Below, one piece after another: positions 1-7,734 of a stretch of DNA of 27,409 bases (its first letter is position 1; each line of letters opens with the position of its first letter). The stretch comes from Acidobacteriota bacterium. Lineage in GTDB: Bacteria > Acidobacteriota > Vicinamibacteria > Vicinamibacterales > Vicinamibacteraceae. Position numbers and translations under genes: made by a program. The stretch is taken from positions 1 through 27,409 of the forward strand of contig JAEZCY010000229.1 of assembly GCA_023429845.1 (NCBI GenBank), written 5' to 3'. The notes under the pieces were generated by a model. It saw only the letters and a program-made list of their open reading frames with translations. It ran no database searches and was not told the origin of the DNA.

Positions 1-64
1 CCGGTGCGCCCTGCCACGACGCTGCGCCTCGAGTGCCGTTGTGCCTGCAACGGCCGCGTTCGAC

Positions 65-868
65 ATGAGGCTTTCACACACCGCGACTCTCTTTGTTCCG
101 CCGCTGCTCGCGGTGACGCTGCTCTACCACGTCCTGTCGGAGTTGCAGGTGACGGTTCGCCACCCGGCCACCCTCACCGTCATCGCCGTCGTCGTAGCGG
201 GAAGCGCGGCCGCGGGACTCCTTGCCACGTTCGCGGGCACCCGGGGGCGAGTGGTCCTGCTGTCGCTGTGCCTGCTTGCGTACGTGGACCTCGCGTACCC
301 ATTGCCCTCGCTGCTGGACGCCATCACGCCGTCCAGCCGTGCTGTCCGCGCTCGTGATGCTCAGCGCGTGGGCGACGTGCGGCGGATCCAGGCGGCGCTC
401 CGCGATTACGTCGAGCGCCACGGCCGTCTGCCCATGCCGGCCAGCTATGGCGAAGGGACCGGGCCGGAAACGTTCTGGGCGGGCTGGTGGGACGTGTCGT
501 CGCACGACGGCGATGGAGACGGCACGCCGTTCCTCGACTTCCTCGTGGACGACGGAATCATGCCGAGCGTGCCGGTGGATCCGTTGAACGAACCGCCGGA
601 TGACGCCCACCCGGCCCAGGGACGGCAGTATGCCTTCCTGGTCGTGCCGGCCGGGCACGCGCATCAGGGGGGGCTGTGCGCGGACTACGCGGCGACTGGC
701 GCGTACGTGCTCGGCGTTACCGATCTCGAGCGTCAGGAGACGCGTCCGCCGAGACGTCCGGCGTCGGGCTGCTCCTGCCTGTGGGTGGACAGCCCCGACT
801 TCTTCGCCCAGTACTTCGACCACGTGGCGTGCGGACCGGCAGCGCAGGCCGACGAGGCATCGCGATGA
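65..868 (+). CDS. Membrane protein with pilin-like C-terminal domain
   Basis: A 267-residue protein counted from the ATG at 65. The frame is open to the left window edge, with a GTG at 41, so an earlier start cannot be excluded. Starting at 65 places a hydrophobic segment right at the N-terminus. Three membrane segments are visible at about residues 5-23, 36-57 and 60-80. They are followed by a soluble part that starts with an amphipathic stretch (DAQRVGDVRRIQAALRDYV) and contains a Gly/Asp-rich loop and a PVDPLN motif. That pattern resembles the globular domain of type II secretion major pseudopilins, but there is no prepilin cleavage site. The C-terminus has four Cys residues that could form disulfides. 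Its stop overlaps the next start (ATGA at 865-868), so it is probably co-translated with the sulfatase-fold gene. Function unknown; the pilin-like reading is pattern-based. Confidence 0.75.
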   Translation: MRLSHTATLFVPPLLAVTLLYHVLSELQVTVRHPATLTVIAVVVAGSAAAGLLATFAGTRGRVVLLSLCLLAYVDLAYPLPSLLDAITPSSRAVRARDAQRVGDVRRIQAALRDYVERHGRLPMPASYGEGTGPETFWAGWWDVSSHDGDGDGTPFLDFLVDDGIMPSVPVDPLNEPPDDAHPAQGRQYAFLVVPAGHAHQGGLCADYAATGAYVLGVTDLERQETRPPRRPASGCSCLWVDSPDFFAQYFDHVACGPAAQADEASR

Positions 869-2361
869 CGATCGGCACAGACGCGGGCCGGACTCGCCTG
901 ACGCGCTCCGGGCTGCTGTATCGAGCCGCAGCGGCCCTGGTCCTGTTGGCGCCCCCGATCCTCGTCGCGGTCGGCGTCGCCGCGCCGCCCTGGATGCTGG
1001 TGAGTCTCAGCCTGGCGCTGTTCGCGCTCCTGTGGGCGATCCGGCTGCACGCCGCCCCCATCCTGCTTGTCTTTGCGGTCGTGCTCGCGGCCACCACGGT
1101 GGTGCGGGACCAGCCGCTGAACGTGGCCGCGCCGGTGCGGCCGGCCGACTCGGGAGCAGCCCTGGCACGGACGTGGAGCGATGCGGGGGCTTTCGACACC
1201 ACGCTGCCGATCGTCGTGCACATCATCCTCGATGAACTGACGGCCCCCGGCGCTGTCGATGCGGGGTTGCCAGGCGGCGCAGCATTCGCGGCGCGTCTGC
1301 GTGATTTCGGAAGGGACGAGGGCTTCCGCACCTTCGACAGCATCTACGCCCGGCATGCCCTCACGCACCACGGCATCGCGAACCTCGTGAACGCCGAGTA
1401 CGAGGGCAGGTCAGCCTCGTTCGAGCTGTCGGCCAGGCTCGTGCCGGCACTCGAGGAGAACGCCTACTTTCGTGACATGGCGGCGCGCGGTTACCGGACG
1501 GCCGTGTTCCAGAGCGCCGTCCTCGACTACTGCGCGTCGGCCGATGTCGATCTCTGCGAGACGTTCCCCTCGTACGACCCGGCAGCCGGCGACCAGCAGG
1601 GGCGTGACGGACGCGCCGGGGCGCTGCACGTCTGGGACACCGTCCTGGCGGCATACCAGCCGAGCTTCCTTGCGTCGGCCGGTGCCTGGATCACGCGCAG
1701 AGCCTTCGGTCTCCAGCATCGGCCCGACGGCGTCCTCGGCGTGGCCAACCGCTACGACGTCCAGGGCTTTCCGTCGTGGTTCGACAGGTTCGGGGCCTTC
1801 GCGGCACGCGTGCCCAGGGGGACGCACCTGTTCGCGCACGTGCTCGCCCCCCATTCGCCGTATCTGCTGACCAAGGACTGCGTGGTCGGCGGCGAGTTCG
1901 ACTCCGGCTACTACCTGAGCGACCGGTTCCCTGAGGGCGCCCAGCGCGAGCAGGCCCGGGACCGCTACTTCGGTCTCTACTTCGAACAGGCGACGTGCGT
2001 CGTGGACGCGGCCGAACGGCTGGTGCACACGCTCGTGCAGAACCCGAGGTTCGACGACGCCGTGTTCCTCGTGCACGGCGACCACGGCGCCAGAATCTCC
2101 TCGGGCTTCGTGGCCGAGGATTTCCGACGCCGTGATTTCGTGGACAACTACGGCACGTTCCTGGCGGTCAAGGCCCCCGAGTTGGCGCCGGGACTCGACT
2201 GCACCTTCATGTCGCTGCCCGAGGTCGTGGCGGCTGTGCTGCAAACAGGCCGGACGCCCGTGGCCGCCAGGCCACCGAGGTCGGTGCTCGTCGAGTCGCG
2301 CGCACGCGGCGGCGCGTGGGCCGAGTACGAGATGCCCGTGTTCGGGTGCGCGGCAGGCTGA
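865..2361 (+). CDS. Membrane-anchored sulfatase/alkaline-phosphatase-fold enzyme
   Basis: A 498-residue protein. I chose the ATG at 865 because it makes an ATGA overlap with the previous gene and is followed directly by the membrane part; the frame itself is open further upstream. About three transmembrane segments lie within residues 16-80. The catalytic domain sits outside and shows sulfatase-superfamily marks: ILDE with D123/E124 as metal ligands, a Thr in ALTHHGIANL (T167) at the usual nucleophile position, APHSPY with H330, and VHGDHG with D406 and H407. Enzymes of this build transfer or hydrolyse phosphate, phosphoglycerol, phosphoethanolamine or sulfate groups on surface glycans or lipids. 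In this locus a transfer onto, or trimming of, the exported polysaccharide is likely. The donor and acceptor cannot be read from the sequence. A terminator-like hairpin overlaps its 3' end. Confidence 0.85.
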   Translation: MTIGTDAGRTRLTRSGLLYRAAAALVLLAPPILVAVGVAAPPWMLVSLSLALFALLWAIRLHAAPILLVFAVVLAATTVVRDQPLNVAAPVRPADSGAALARTWSDAGAFDTTLPIVVHIILDELTAPGAVDAGLPGGAAFAARLRDFGRDEGFRTFDSIYARHALTHHGIANLVNAEYEGRSASFELSARLVPALEENAYFRDMAARGYRTAVFQSAVLDYCASADVDLCETFPSYDPAAGDQQGRDGRAGALHVWDTVLAAYQPSFLASAGAWITRRAFGLQHRPDGVLGVANRYDVQGFPSWFDRFGAFAARVPRGTHLFAHVLAPHSPYLLTKDCVVGGEFDSGYYLSDRFPEGAQREQARDRYFGLYFEQATCVVDAAERLVHTLVQNPRFDDAVFLVHGDHGARISSGFVAEDFRRRDFVDNYGTFLAVKAPELAPGLDCTFMSLPEVVAAVLQTGRTPVAARPPRSVLVESRARGGAWAEYEMPVFGCAAG

Positions 2362-2387
2362 CGGCTCCACGTACGGACTGCCGTTTT
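2351..2387 (+). terminator. Candidate intrinsic terminator after sulfatase-fold gene
   Basis: CGGCAG at 2351-2356 can pair with CTGCCG at 2378-2383, directly followed by TTTT at 2384-2387. The stem is 6 bp and the 21-nt loop is long; the left arm lies in the last codons of the gene. A -10-like TATCAT follows within 8 bases, which fits an operon boundary. Confidence 0.4.
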
Positions 2388-2394
2388 CGTCCCG

Positions 2395-2400
2395 TATCAT
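2395..2400 (+). promoter_or_regulatory. Candidate -10 element of the O-antigen ligase gene
   Basis: TATCAT matches the sigma-70 -10 consensus at 5 of 6 positions and stands out in very GC-rich DNA. No good -35 lies 16-18 bases upstream. It ends only 10 bases before the ATG at 2411, so a transcript from it would be almost leaderless. Confidence 0.35.
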
Positions 2401-2410
2401 AGGCGGCGCC

Positions 2411-3961
2411 ATGTCTCTGCTCTGCCGCCTGACTGCACCGGCAGTCGTGAGGATGGCCCTCCTCGCCTTCGTTGTCACGCTGCCGATCCTGGGGTGGTCC
2501 GTGCAGCTCGGGGTGGCGCTGACGCCGTCGCACTTCGCCGGGCTTGCTGTCATGGCCCTCGCTGCCGCGGCGTGGTGGCAGCGGCCGTCGGTGCGGCTGT
2601 TCGATGCGGCAACCGTGCCGATCATCATGCTCGTGGCTGCCGCCCTGGCGAGCATGGTGGCCGTGCAACTCCGACCCGACGCGCAGCTGTACGCCGATAC
2701 GACGCATGCCAAGTCCCTGAAGCAGTTCGTCGGCCTCCTGTATGGCGCCGGCCTGTTCCTGTCCTTGACGCATCTGCTGCGCACCTACGACCTCGCGCCG
2801 ATGACGGCGCGCACGCATCACTGGACCGCAACGGTGGTGGCGGTGCTGACGCTGGTGCAGTTCGCCATCGCCAGCTACTCCATCACGTCGCCGCTGGCGA
2901 ACTTCCCCGTGTCCAACAGCACGCTGGGGACGCTGCGCCCGCTGTCGATGATGTACGGCTTCCCGCGGGTGTCCTTGACGATGATCGAGCCGTCGCTCCT
3001 GGCCACCTACCTGATCTCGGCGTGGGCGATGTGGCTGTATGGCGCGCGGCTGTCCAGGGGGAGCGACGGTGGCCGGTGGCCCTGGCTCGTCTCCGGCGTG
3101 CTGCTCGGCGTCGGGCTCGTCGCCACGGGGTCGCGACTCGCGTACATGGTCGCCGCCGTCCTCGCGGCAGGGGCGCTGCTGGTCCGACCGAACCGCGGCA
3201 TGCGGCTTTTCCTGCTAATGCTGACGGTCGTCCTTGGTGCGTCCATGACGGGCTACAAGCAGGGCGGGCAATTGATCGCCACCTTGATGCCGAAGTCTGC
3301 GGCGCCGACGGCCACGGCGTCGCGCACCATCGACCCGCGCGGTTCGGCCGCGTCAGGGGCGTCGGCCTCCACTTCCACCTCTGCCGTACCCGGGATGCCC
3401 GTGGAGGTCGTGGAGCAGACGGCCGAGCGGGTCGAGCAGATGGCCGGGACACTCGACATTTCGGTGCAGCAGCGCGCCGCCTCGTACCTGGTCGCGTTGG
3501 AGGTATTCCGTCACAGCCCGGTGTTCGGCGCAGGTTGGGGCACGTCCATGTTCTACATGGAGTGGCTCTGGCCGGCGTCGTTCACGCCACTCGATCAACA
3601 CCGAACCACCGCGCCGATGATGATGAGCCACGCGGCCACGATCCTGACGGAAATGGGACTGCTGGGTACCGGGTGTGTGTTGCTGTTCGGCGTCGGCGTC
3701 GCGCTGACGCTCTGGTCCGCGGGACGGGCCGAACCGGAGCGCCGCGACCTCGCGTGGGGCCTGGCGGCGGCCGTCGGGAGCTATGTCATGGCCAGCTTCG
3801 CCGCGACGCTCATCGTGTATCAAATCCTGCTGGTCTGGCTGCTCTTCGGGATGGCCGTCTCGCTCCGGCGTCCCGCTTCCGGTCGGACCCGCGATGCGGC
3901 AGGAGATGCCTTCGACGTGCCGGCGGCCGGCAGCAGCCACGACGCTCGCGTGCTAGGCTGA
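2411..3961 (+). CDS. O-antigen ligase/polymerase family (Wzy/WaaL-like) membrane protein
   Basis: A 516-residue polytopic inner-membrane protein. The ATG at 2411 is preceded by a weak AGGCGG. The upstream part of the open frame overlaps the previous gene and has no membrane character, so it was left out. Wzy_C (PF04932) type marks are present: TGSRLAYM with S241/R242 after a membrane segment, then GAGWG, then a His-containing stretch ending in TEMGLLG (H407) before the last helices. These proteins join undecaprenyl-linked glycan either to lipid A core (ligase) or to another repeat unit (polymerase); sequence alone does not separate the two. Odd feature: the large periplasmic loop (about residues 294-370) contains a Ser/Ala/Thr-rich low-complexity stretch. 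The next genes (small membrane protein, FkbM enzyme, flippase) fit an export locus. Confidence 0.85.
   Translation: MSLLCRLTAPAVVRMALLAFVVTLPILGWSVQLGVALTPSHFAGLAVMALAAAAWWQRPSVRLFDAATVPIIMLVAAALASMVAVQLRPDAQLYADTTHAKSLKQFVGLLYGAGLFLSLTHLLRTYDLAPMTARTHHWTATVVAVLTLVQFAIASYSITSPLANFPVSNSTLGTLRPLSMMYGFPRVSLTMIEPSLLATYLISAWAMWLYGARLSRGSDGGRWPWLVSGVLLGVGLVATGSRLAYMVAAVLAAGALLVRPNRGMRLFLLMLTVVLGASMTGYKQGGQLIATLMPKSAAPTATASRTIDPRGSAASGASASTSTSAVPGMPVEVVEQTAERVEQMAGTLDISVQQRAASYLVALEVFRHSPVFGAGWGTSMFYMEWLWPASFTPLDQHRTTAPMMMSHAATILTEMGLLGTGCVLLFGVGVALTLWSAGRAEPERRDLAWGLAAAVGSYVMASFAATLIVYQILLVWLLFGMAVSLRRPASGRTRDAAGDAFDVPAAGSSHDARVLG
3951..3959 (+). promoter_or_regulatory. Candidate extended -10 before small membrane protein gene
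   Basis: TGCTAGGCT contains the extended -10 TG, one spacer base, then TAGGCT at 3954-3959. It overlaps the stop codon of the ligase gene and ends 9 bases before the next ATG at 3969. No convincing -35 is seen. It may be chance. Confidence 0.3.
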
Positions 3962-3968
3962 ACGCCGT

Positions 3969-4259
3969 ATGACCACGCTGTTCGGCGATCACGCGTGCAG
4001 CACGCGGCCGCGACCGCTGACGGCAGCGCTGCAGCCGGGGCTGTTGGAACGCGTGCTGGTCGCCCTGGCCATGCTGCTCATCGTGCCTGGCGTTGCATGG
4101 GCATATCTCGACCCCGGTGTCGGCAGCATGCTGATCCAGGGGCTGATTGCGACGCTCGCAGCCGTGGGTTACGGCATCCGCGTCTACTGGAAGCGGTTGC
4201 GGTCTCTCGGCCGCGCCCAGGACTCCGGATCGCCCGACGATGAGCGAACCCCTCGTTGA
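3969..4259 (+). CDS. Small conserved membrane protein with YLDPG motif
   Basis: A 96-residue protein starting at the ATG at 3969, 7 bases after the ligase stop. One hydrophobic segment (about residues 28-45) ends in VAWAYLDPGVGSM, then a second hydrophobic segment is followed by a basic tail (RVYWKRLR). The AYLDPGxGSM(L/I)(L/I)Q core recurs in small proteins of bacterial exopolysaccharide loci, as I recall the family; no function is established that I know of. An internal ATG at 4071 would give MLLIVPGVAWA directly before YLDPG, which reads like a short signal peptide with an Ala-X-Ala-like end, so the true start may be there. Neighbours suggest a role in polysaccharide export or assembly. 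Confidence 0.75.
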   Translation: MTTLFGDHACSTRPRPLTAALQPGLLERVLVALAMLLIVPGVAWAYLDPGVGSMLIQGLIATLAAVGYGIRVYWKRLRSLGRAQDSGSPDDERTPR

Positions 4260-4261
4260 CC

Positions 4262-4289
4262 CCGGCCGATGAGGCCGGCTCTCTTCTTC
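4262..4289 (+). terminator. Hairpin after small membrane protein gene
   Basis: CCGGCC at 4262-4267 and GGCCGG at 4273-4278 form a perfect 6-bp GC stem with a GATGA loop, followed by the pyrimidine-rich CTCTCTTCTTC. It lies 3 bases after the stop and before the FkbM start at 4295. The tail is not a pure T run, so termination would be partial at best. Confidence 0.35.
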
Positions 4290-4294
4290 GCTGA

Positions 4295-5164
4295 ATGACG
4301 TCACTTCTTGTCGAGAAGGTCCGGGTGCGGCTGCGTCGCCTGCTCTGGCACGTGCTCACGCGCTTCGCGCCGGCGGATCGCCCCTACACGTTCCGACTGC
4401 CTGACGGATCGCGTTTCGAATACCCGCTGGCCAGCGCCATCGGCATGGACCTGTTCACCAACCGGTTCGAAGCGGCCGAGATCGGCTTCGTGCGCACGCA
4501 TCTGGCGCCGGGCGACGTCGTTCTGGACCTGGGTGCCAACGCCGGGCTCTACACACTCATGGCCTCCCGGCTGGTGGGTGAGCGCGGACATGTCTACGCC
4601 TTCGAGCCTGGCGCCCGGGCCGTCGCGCTGCTGCGGCGCAACATCGAACTCAACCGATTGACCAACGTCACGGTCATCAATGCGGCCGTGAGCAACGAGA
4701 CGGGTCAGGCGGAGTTCGGGGAAGCCTCCGACACCGCCATGAGCTCGCTCGCCCGGATTGGTCGCGACGCACAGGAGATCCAAGGCTGGAACACCGTCCG
4801 GACCGTGCGGCTCGATGATGCCATCGCCGAATACGGCATCCGGACGCCGACGTTCATCAAGATGGACGTCGAGGGCGCAGAGAAACTCGCGCTCGACGGT
4901 GGTCCCCGCACGCTTGCCGACGCGCCGGCACTGACCATCCTGTTCGAGGCATTCGACGAGAATGCGCGCGCCTTCGGCTATACGGTGCGCGATCTCCTCG
5001 ACCTCCTCGAGGCGCAGGGGTTCTCGCTGGAGGGCTTCGACGCCAGCCTGACGTTGCAGCCCATCGGCGATCTCGATGCCCGAACGCTCGGCCAGACGGT
5101 CTATAACTTCGTGGCGCGCAAGCCCGCTCTCCAAGGCAATGGGAGAGGGCGCGCAGCGCGGTGA
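4295..5164 (+). CDS. FkbM-family SAM methyltransferase
   Basis: A 289-residue cytosolic class I methyltransferase of the FkbM type (Methyltransf_21). Visible marks: SAM-binding motif I VVLDLGANAG (residues 75-84), the acidic residue that binds the SAM ribose in YAFEPG (E104), and the family signature FIKMDVEGAE (187-196). The length is usual. FkbM enzymes O-methylate sugars or polyketides; in polysaccharide loci they commonly methylate a sugar hydroxyl. Here that would be a residue of the glycan exported by the flippase encoded next. The start at 4295 is an ATG with no strong ribosome binding site. The stop overlaps the flippase GTG start (GTGA at 5161-5164), indicating coupled translation. 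Confidence 0.9.
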   Translation: MTSLLVEKVRVRLRRLLWHVLTRFAPADRPYTFRLPDGSRFEYPLASAIGMDLFTNRFEAAEIGFVRTHLAPGDVVLDLGANAGLYTLMASRLVGERGHVYAFEPGARAVALLRRNIELNRLTNVTVINAAVSNETGQAEFGEASDTAMSSLARIGRDAQEIQGWNTVRTVRLDDAIAEYGIRTPTFIKMDVEGAEKLALDGGPRTLADAPALTILFEAFDENARAFGYTVRDLLDLLEAQGFSLEGFDASLTLQPIGDLDARTLGQTVYNFVARKPALQGNGRGRAAR

Positions 5165-6654
5165 ATCGACAGGCGCTGCTCCGCAACGCGTCCTCGGCGG
5201 CCAGCCAGACGCTGGTACAGACCGTTGCGTTCTTCTTCTTGTACCGGTTCCTCATTGACCGACTGGGGCTGGAGCAGTTCGGTATCTGGGCGGTCGTACT
5301 CGCCACCGCGTCCGCCACGCGACTGTCGGAACTCGGGTTGGCGGGAAGCGTCACGAAGTTCGTCGCAGCCGCCCGCGCCCAGGGTGACGAGCGCGGCGCC
5401 GCGGAGTTCATTCAGACCGCCGCCATCACGCTTGCCGTCGTTCTCACCGTCGCGCTCCTGCTGCTGCTGCCGCTGTTGTCGCATCTGCTGCCGCACGTGC
5501 TGCCCGCTGGGGCGGTTCCGGCCGGTCGGCGCATTCTCCCGTATGCGCTCGCCTCGATGTGGCTCGGCACCATTGCGGGCGTCTGGCAGAGCGGCCTCGA
5601 TGGCTGCCTGCGCAGTGACATCCGCGCCCTGCTGGTGATTGGGGCGACGGCCCTCTTCCTGCTGCTCGCGTATCTCGCGGTGCCGCGATACGGGCTGGTG
5701 GGCCTGGCCGCGGCCCAGGTGGTGCAGGGGGTGGCGCTCGTCGTCGCCGGATGGCTGTTGGTGCGACGCCTCGTCGGCAATCCGCCCATCGTCCCGCTGC
5801 AGTGGAGCCGGGCGCGGCTGCGACAGATGATCGGGTACGGCGCCAACGTCCAGGTGCTGACCGTCGTCATGCTCCTGTTCGAACCGACAACCAAACTGCT
5901 GCTCAGCCGCTACGGTGGACTCTCGTCTGCGGGCACCTTCGAACTCGCCCAGCAGCTGGTGACGAAGATGCGAGCCTTGATCGTCGAGAGCAACCGCGTG
6001 ATCGTGCCGATCATCGCCGGCATGCACGCGCGGGGCGATCAACAGCGCGGCCTGTATGCCACCAACCTGCACGTGCTGCTCTACCTGGTCACGCCGCTGT
6101 TTGCCGTGCTCGCCGCGACGATGCCGGCCGTGAGCGAGGTATGGCTGGGGCAGTACCGGACCGAGTTCGTCATGATGGGCGTGGCCCTCGTTTTCGCCTG
6201 GTACGTGAACAGCCTCACGGCGCCCGCCTACTTCGCGTACATGGGCCGCGGCGACCTGCGTTGGCTCACCGTCTCGCATGTCATCCTCGGTGTCTCGAAC
6301 GGCGTGCTGGGATGGCTGGCGGCCAAGGCCTTCGGCACACCGGGGATCCTGGCGGCCTTCGTGATCAGTCTCGTGGCCGGCAGTGTCATCCCGGTCATCA
6401 CCTACCACCGCGAGCAGGGCATGCGCGTGCGCGACCTCGTGTCGCGTGCCGACGTGATCCTGGTGACCGTGTGTGTGGCCGCGGCAACGCTAGCGGTAGC
6501 GGGGCATGCCCAGGCCCACGGCAGCGCGGTGGTCTGGTGGAAACGGGGCCTCTGGCTCGCGCTGATGCTGTCGGTGATCGTCGTCGCAGCGGGTCGTCAT
6601 CCGCTCACGCAACGCGTGGTCGCCGTGGCCCGCCGCGCATCGCCGGCCCGGTGA
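5161..6654 (+). CDS. Polysaccharide flippase (Wzx/MOP superfamily)
   Basis: A 497-residue polytopic membrane protein with about 12-14 hydrophobic helices. The N-terminus (ASSAASQTLVQTVAFFFLYRFLIDRLGLEQFGIWAVV) is typical of the polysaccharide biosynthesis branch of the MOP (MATE-like) superfamily. Such proteins move undecaprenyl-pyrophosphate-linked repeat units from the cytosolic to the periplasmic face of the inner membrane. The GTG at 5161 overlaps the FkbM stop. The substrate cannot be told from the sequence, but the next gene makes GDP-fucose, and the ligase/polymerase-like gene lies upstream, so a Wzx/Wzy-type route is likely. Confidence 0.88.
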   Translation: MNRQALLRNASSAASQTLVQTVAFFFLYRFLIDRLGLEQFGIWAVVLATASATRLSELGLAGSVTKFVAAARAQGDERGAAEFIQTAAITLAVVLTVALLLLLPLLSHLLPHVLPAGAVPAGRRILPYALASMWLGTIAGVWQSGLDGCLRSDIRALLVIGATALFLLLAYLAVPRYGLVGLAAAQVVQGVALVVAGWLLVRRLVGNPPIVPLQWSRARLRQMIGYGANVQVLTVVMLLFEPTTKLLLSRYGGLSSAGTFELAQQLVTKMRALIVESNRVIVPIIAGMHARGDQQRGLYATNLHVLLYLVTPLFAVLAATMPAVSEVWLGQYRTEFVMMGVALVFAWYVNSLTAPAYFAYMGRGDLRWLTVSHVILGVSNGVLGWLAAKAFGTPGILAAFVISLVAGSVIPVITYHREQGMRVRDLVSRADVILVTVCVAAATLAVAGHAQAHGSAVVWWKRGLWLALMLSVIVVAAGRHPLTQRVVAVARRASPAR

Positions 6655-6663
6655 TACATGCGC

Positions 6664-6669
6664 TAGACT
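6664..6669 (+). promoter_or_regulatory. Candidate -10 element upstream of fcl
   Basis: TAGACT (4-5 of 6 with the sigma-70 -10) lies in the 66-bp gap between the flippase stop and the fcl ATG. No -35-like hexamer is visible 16-18 bases upstream. A good ribosome binding site, AGAGGA at 6710-6715, is 5 bases before the fcl start, so this gene has a conventional leader. Confidence 0.35.
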
Positions 6670-6720
6670 GGTCGGCGGTGCCGTCTCGGACATCGCAGGC
6701 GGCTTGGGCAGAGGACACAC

Positions 6721-7734
6721 ATGCAGAAGACTGATTCCCGCATCTTCGTAGCGGGACATCGAGGTCTCGTCGGCTCAGCCATCGTCCGTCGCCTCGAGGC
6801 GGATGGACACGCGAACCTGCTGACCGCGACCCGCGAACAGCTGGACCTGCGTGATCAGGCGGCGGTGAACTACTGGTTCAGGGCGAATCGTCCGGAATAC
6901 GTGTACCTCGTCGCGGGCACCGTGGGGGGGATCCTCGCCAACTCGACGCGGCCCGCCGAGTTCATCTACGACAACCTCCTGATACACGCCACGGTGGTGC
7001 ACGCCGCCTACACGTACGGCGTGAAGAAGCTGCTGTATCTCGGCAGTTCGTGCATCTATCCGCGGCACGCAGCCCAGCCGATGACGGAAGAGCTGTTGCT
7101 GACCGGCGCCCTGGAGCCGACCAATGAGGCCTACGCGATCGCCAAGATTGCGGGGATCAAGCTGTGTCAGGCCTACCGCACGCAGTACGGCGCCGACTTC
7201 ATCTCGGCGATGCCCACCAACCTCTACGGGCCCCACGACAACTTCGACCTCACCAGCTCGCACGTGCTCCCGGCGCTGATTCGTCGCTTCCACGAGGCGC
7301 GCCTGTCGGGCGACGATGAAGTCGTCATCTGGGGCACCGGTTCCCCGCGCCGCGAGTTCCTCCACGTGGACGATCTCGCCGATGCCTGCGTGTTCCTCAT
7401 GGACAGGTACGACGACGCACCGCACCTGAACGTCGGGACGGGCGAAGACCTCGCCATCCGCGAGCTCGCCGAGCTCGTGCGCGACGTCGTACATCCCGCC
7501 GCGCGACTGGTATTCGACACGACGAAGCCGGACGGGATGCCTCGCAAGCTCCTGGACGTCTCGCGGATCCACGCGCTGGGCTGGAAGCACTCCATCGGGC
7601 TCGCCGACGGCGTCCGCTCCACCTACGAGTGGTTCCTCGCCAACCAGCACGCAGTGCGCACGTCGGGCGGGCAGGCACGGAGTGCCGATCCCGTTCTGCA
7701 ACTCGAGAGCCCGCATGCCGCGGCCCGCCGGTGA
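6721..7734 (+). CDS. fcl: GDP-L-fucose synthase
   Basis: A 337-residue extended short-chain dehydrogenase. It converts GDP-4-keto-6-deoxy-D-mannose to GDP-L-fucose by 3,5-epimerisation and NADPH-dependent 4-reduction in the cytosol. Visible marks: dinucleotide motif GHRGLVG (residues 12-18), SSCIYP (109-114) with the family's catalytic Ser and Cys, YAIAK (Y138/K142), the LYGPHDNF substrate loop and a His in SSHVLP (H181), plus REFLHVDDLADA. The ATG at 6721 has a good AGAGGA binding site. The partner GDP-mannose 4,6-dehydratase (gmd) is not in the window and must be elsewhere. The C-terminal 20 residues beyond the usual family end look like a loose tail. The next gene overlaps its end by 20 bases. 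Confidence 0.95.
   Translation: MQKTDSRIFVAGHRGLVGSAIVRRLEADGHANLLTATREQLDLRDQAAVNYWFRANRPEYVYLVAGTVGGILANSTRPAEFIYDNLLIHATVVHAAYTYGVKKLLYLGSSCIYPRHAAQPMTEELLLTGALEPTNEAYAIAKIAGIKLCQAYRTQYGADFISAMPTNLYGPHDNFDLTSSHVLPALIRRFHEARLSGDDEVVIWGTGSPRREFLHVDDLADACVFLMDRYDDAPHLNVGTGEDLAIRELAELVRDVVHPAARLVFDTTKPDGMPRKLLDVSRIHALGWKHSIGLADGVRSTYEWFLANQHAVRTSGGQARSADPVLQLESPHAAARR

Noticed and set aside
65..868. Calling the first gene a true pseudopilin (gspG)
   Set aside because: No prepilin leader or Gly-Phe-x-x-x-Glu cleavage region; several membrane helices precede the soluble domain.
2494..3972. 492-residue plus-strand frame inside the O-antigen ligase gene
   Set aside because: Arg/Gly/His-rich with no membrane segments; it is a +1 shadow of the polytopic ligase protein.
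5101..6408. 435-residue antisense frame over the flippase gene
   Set aside because: Gln/His/Arg/Glu-rich antisense shadow with no recognisable domain.
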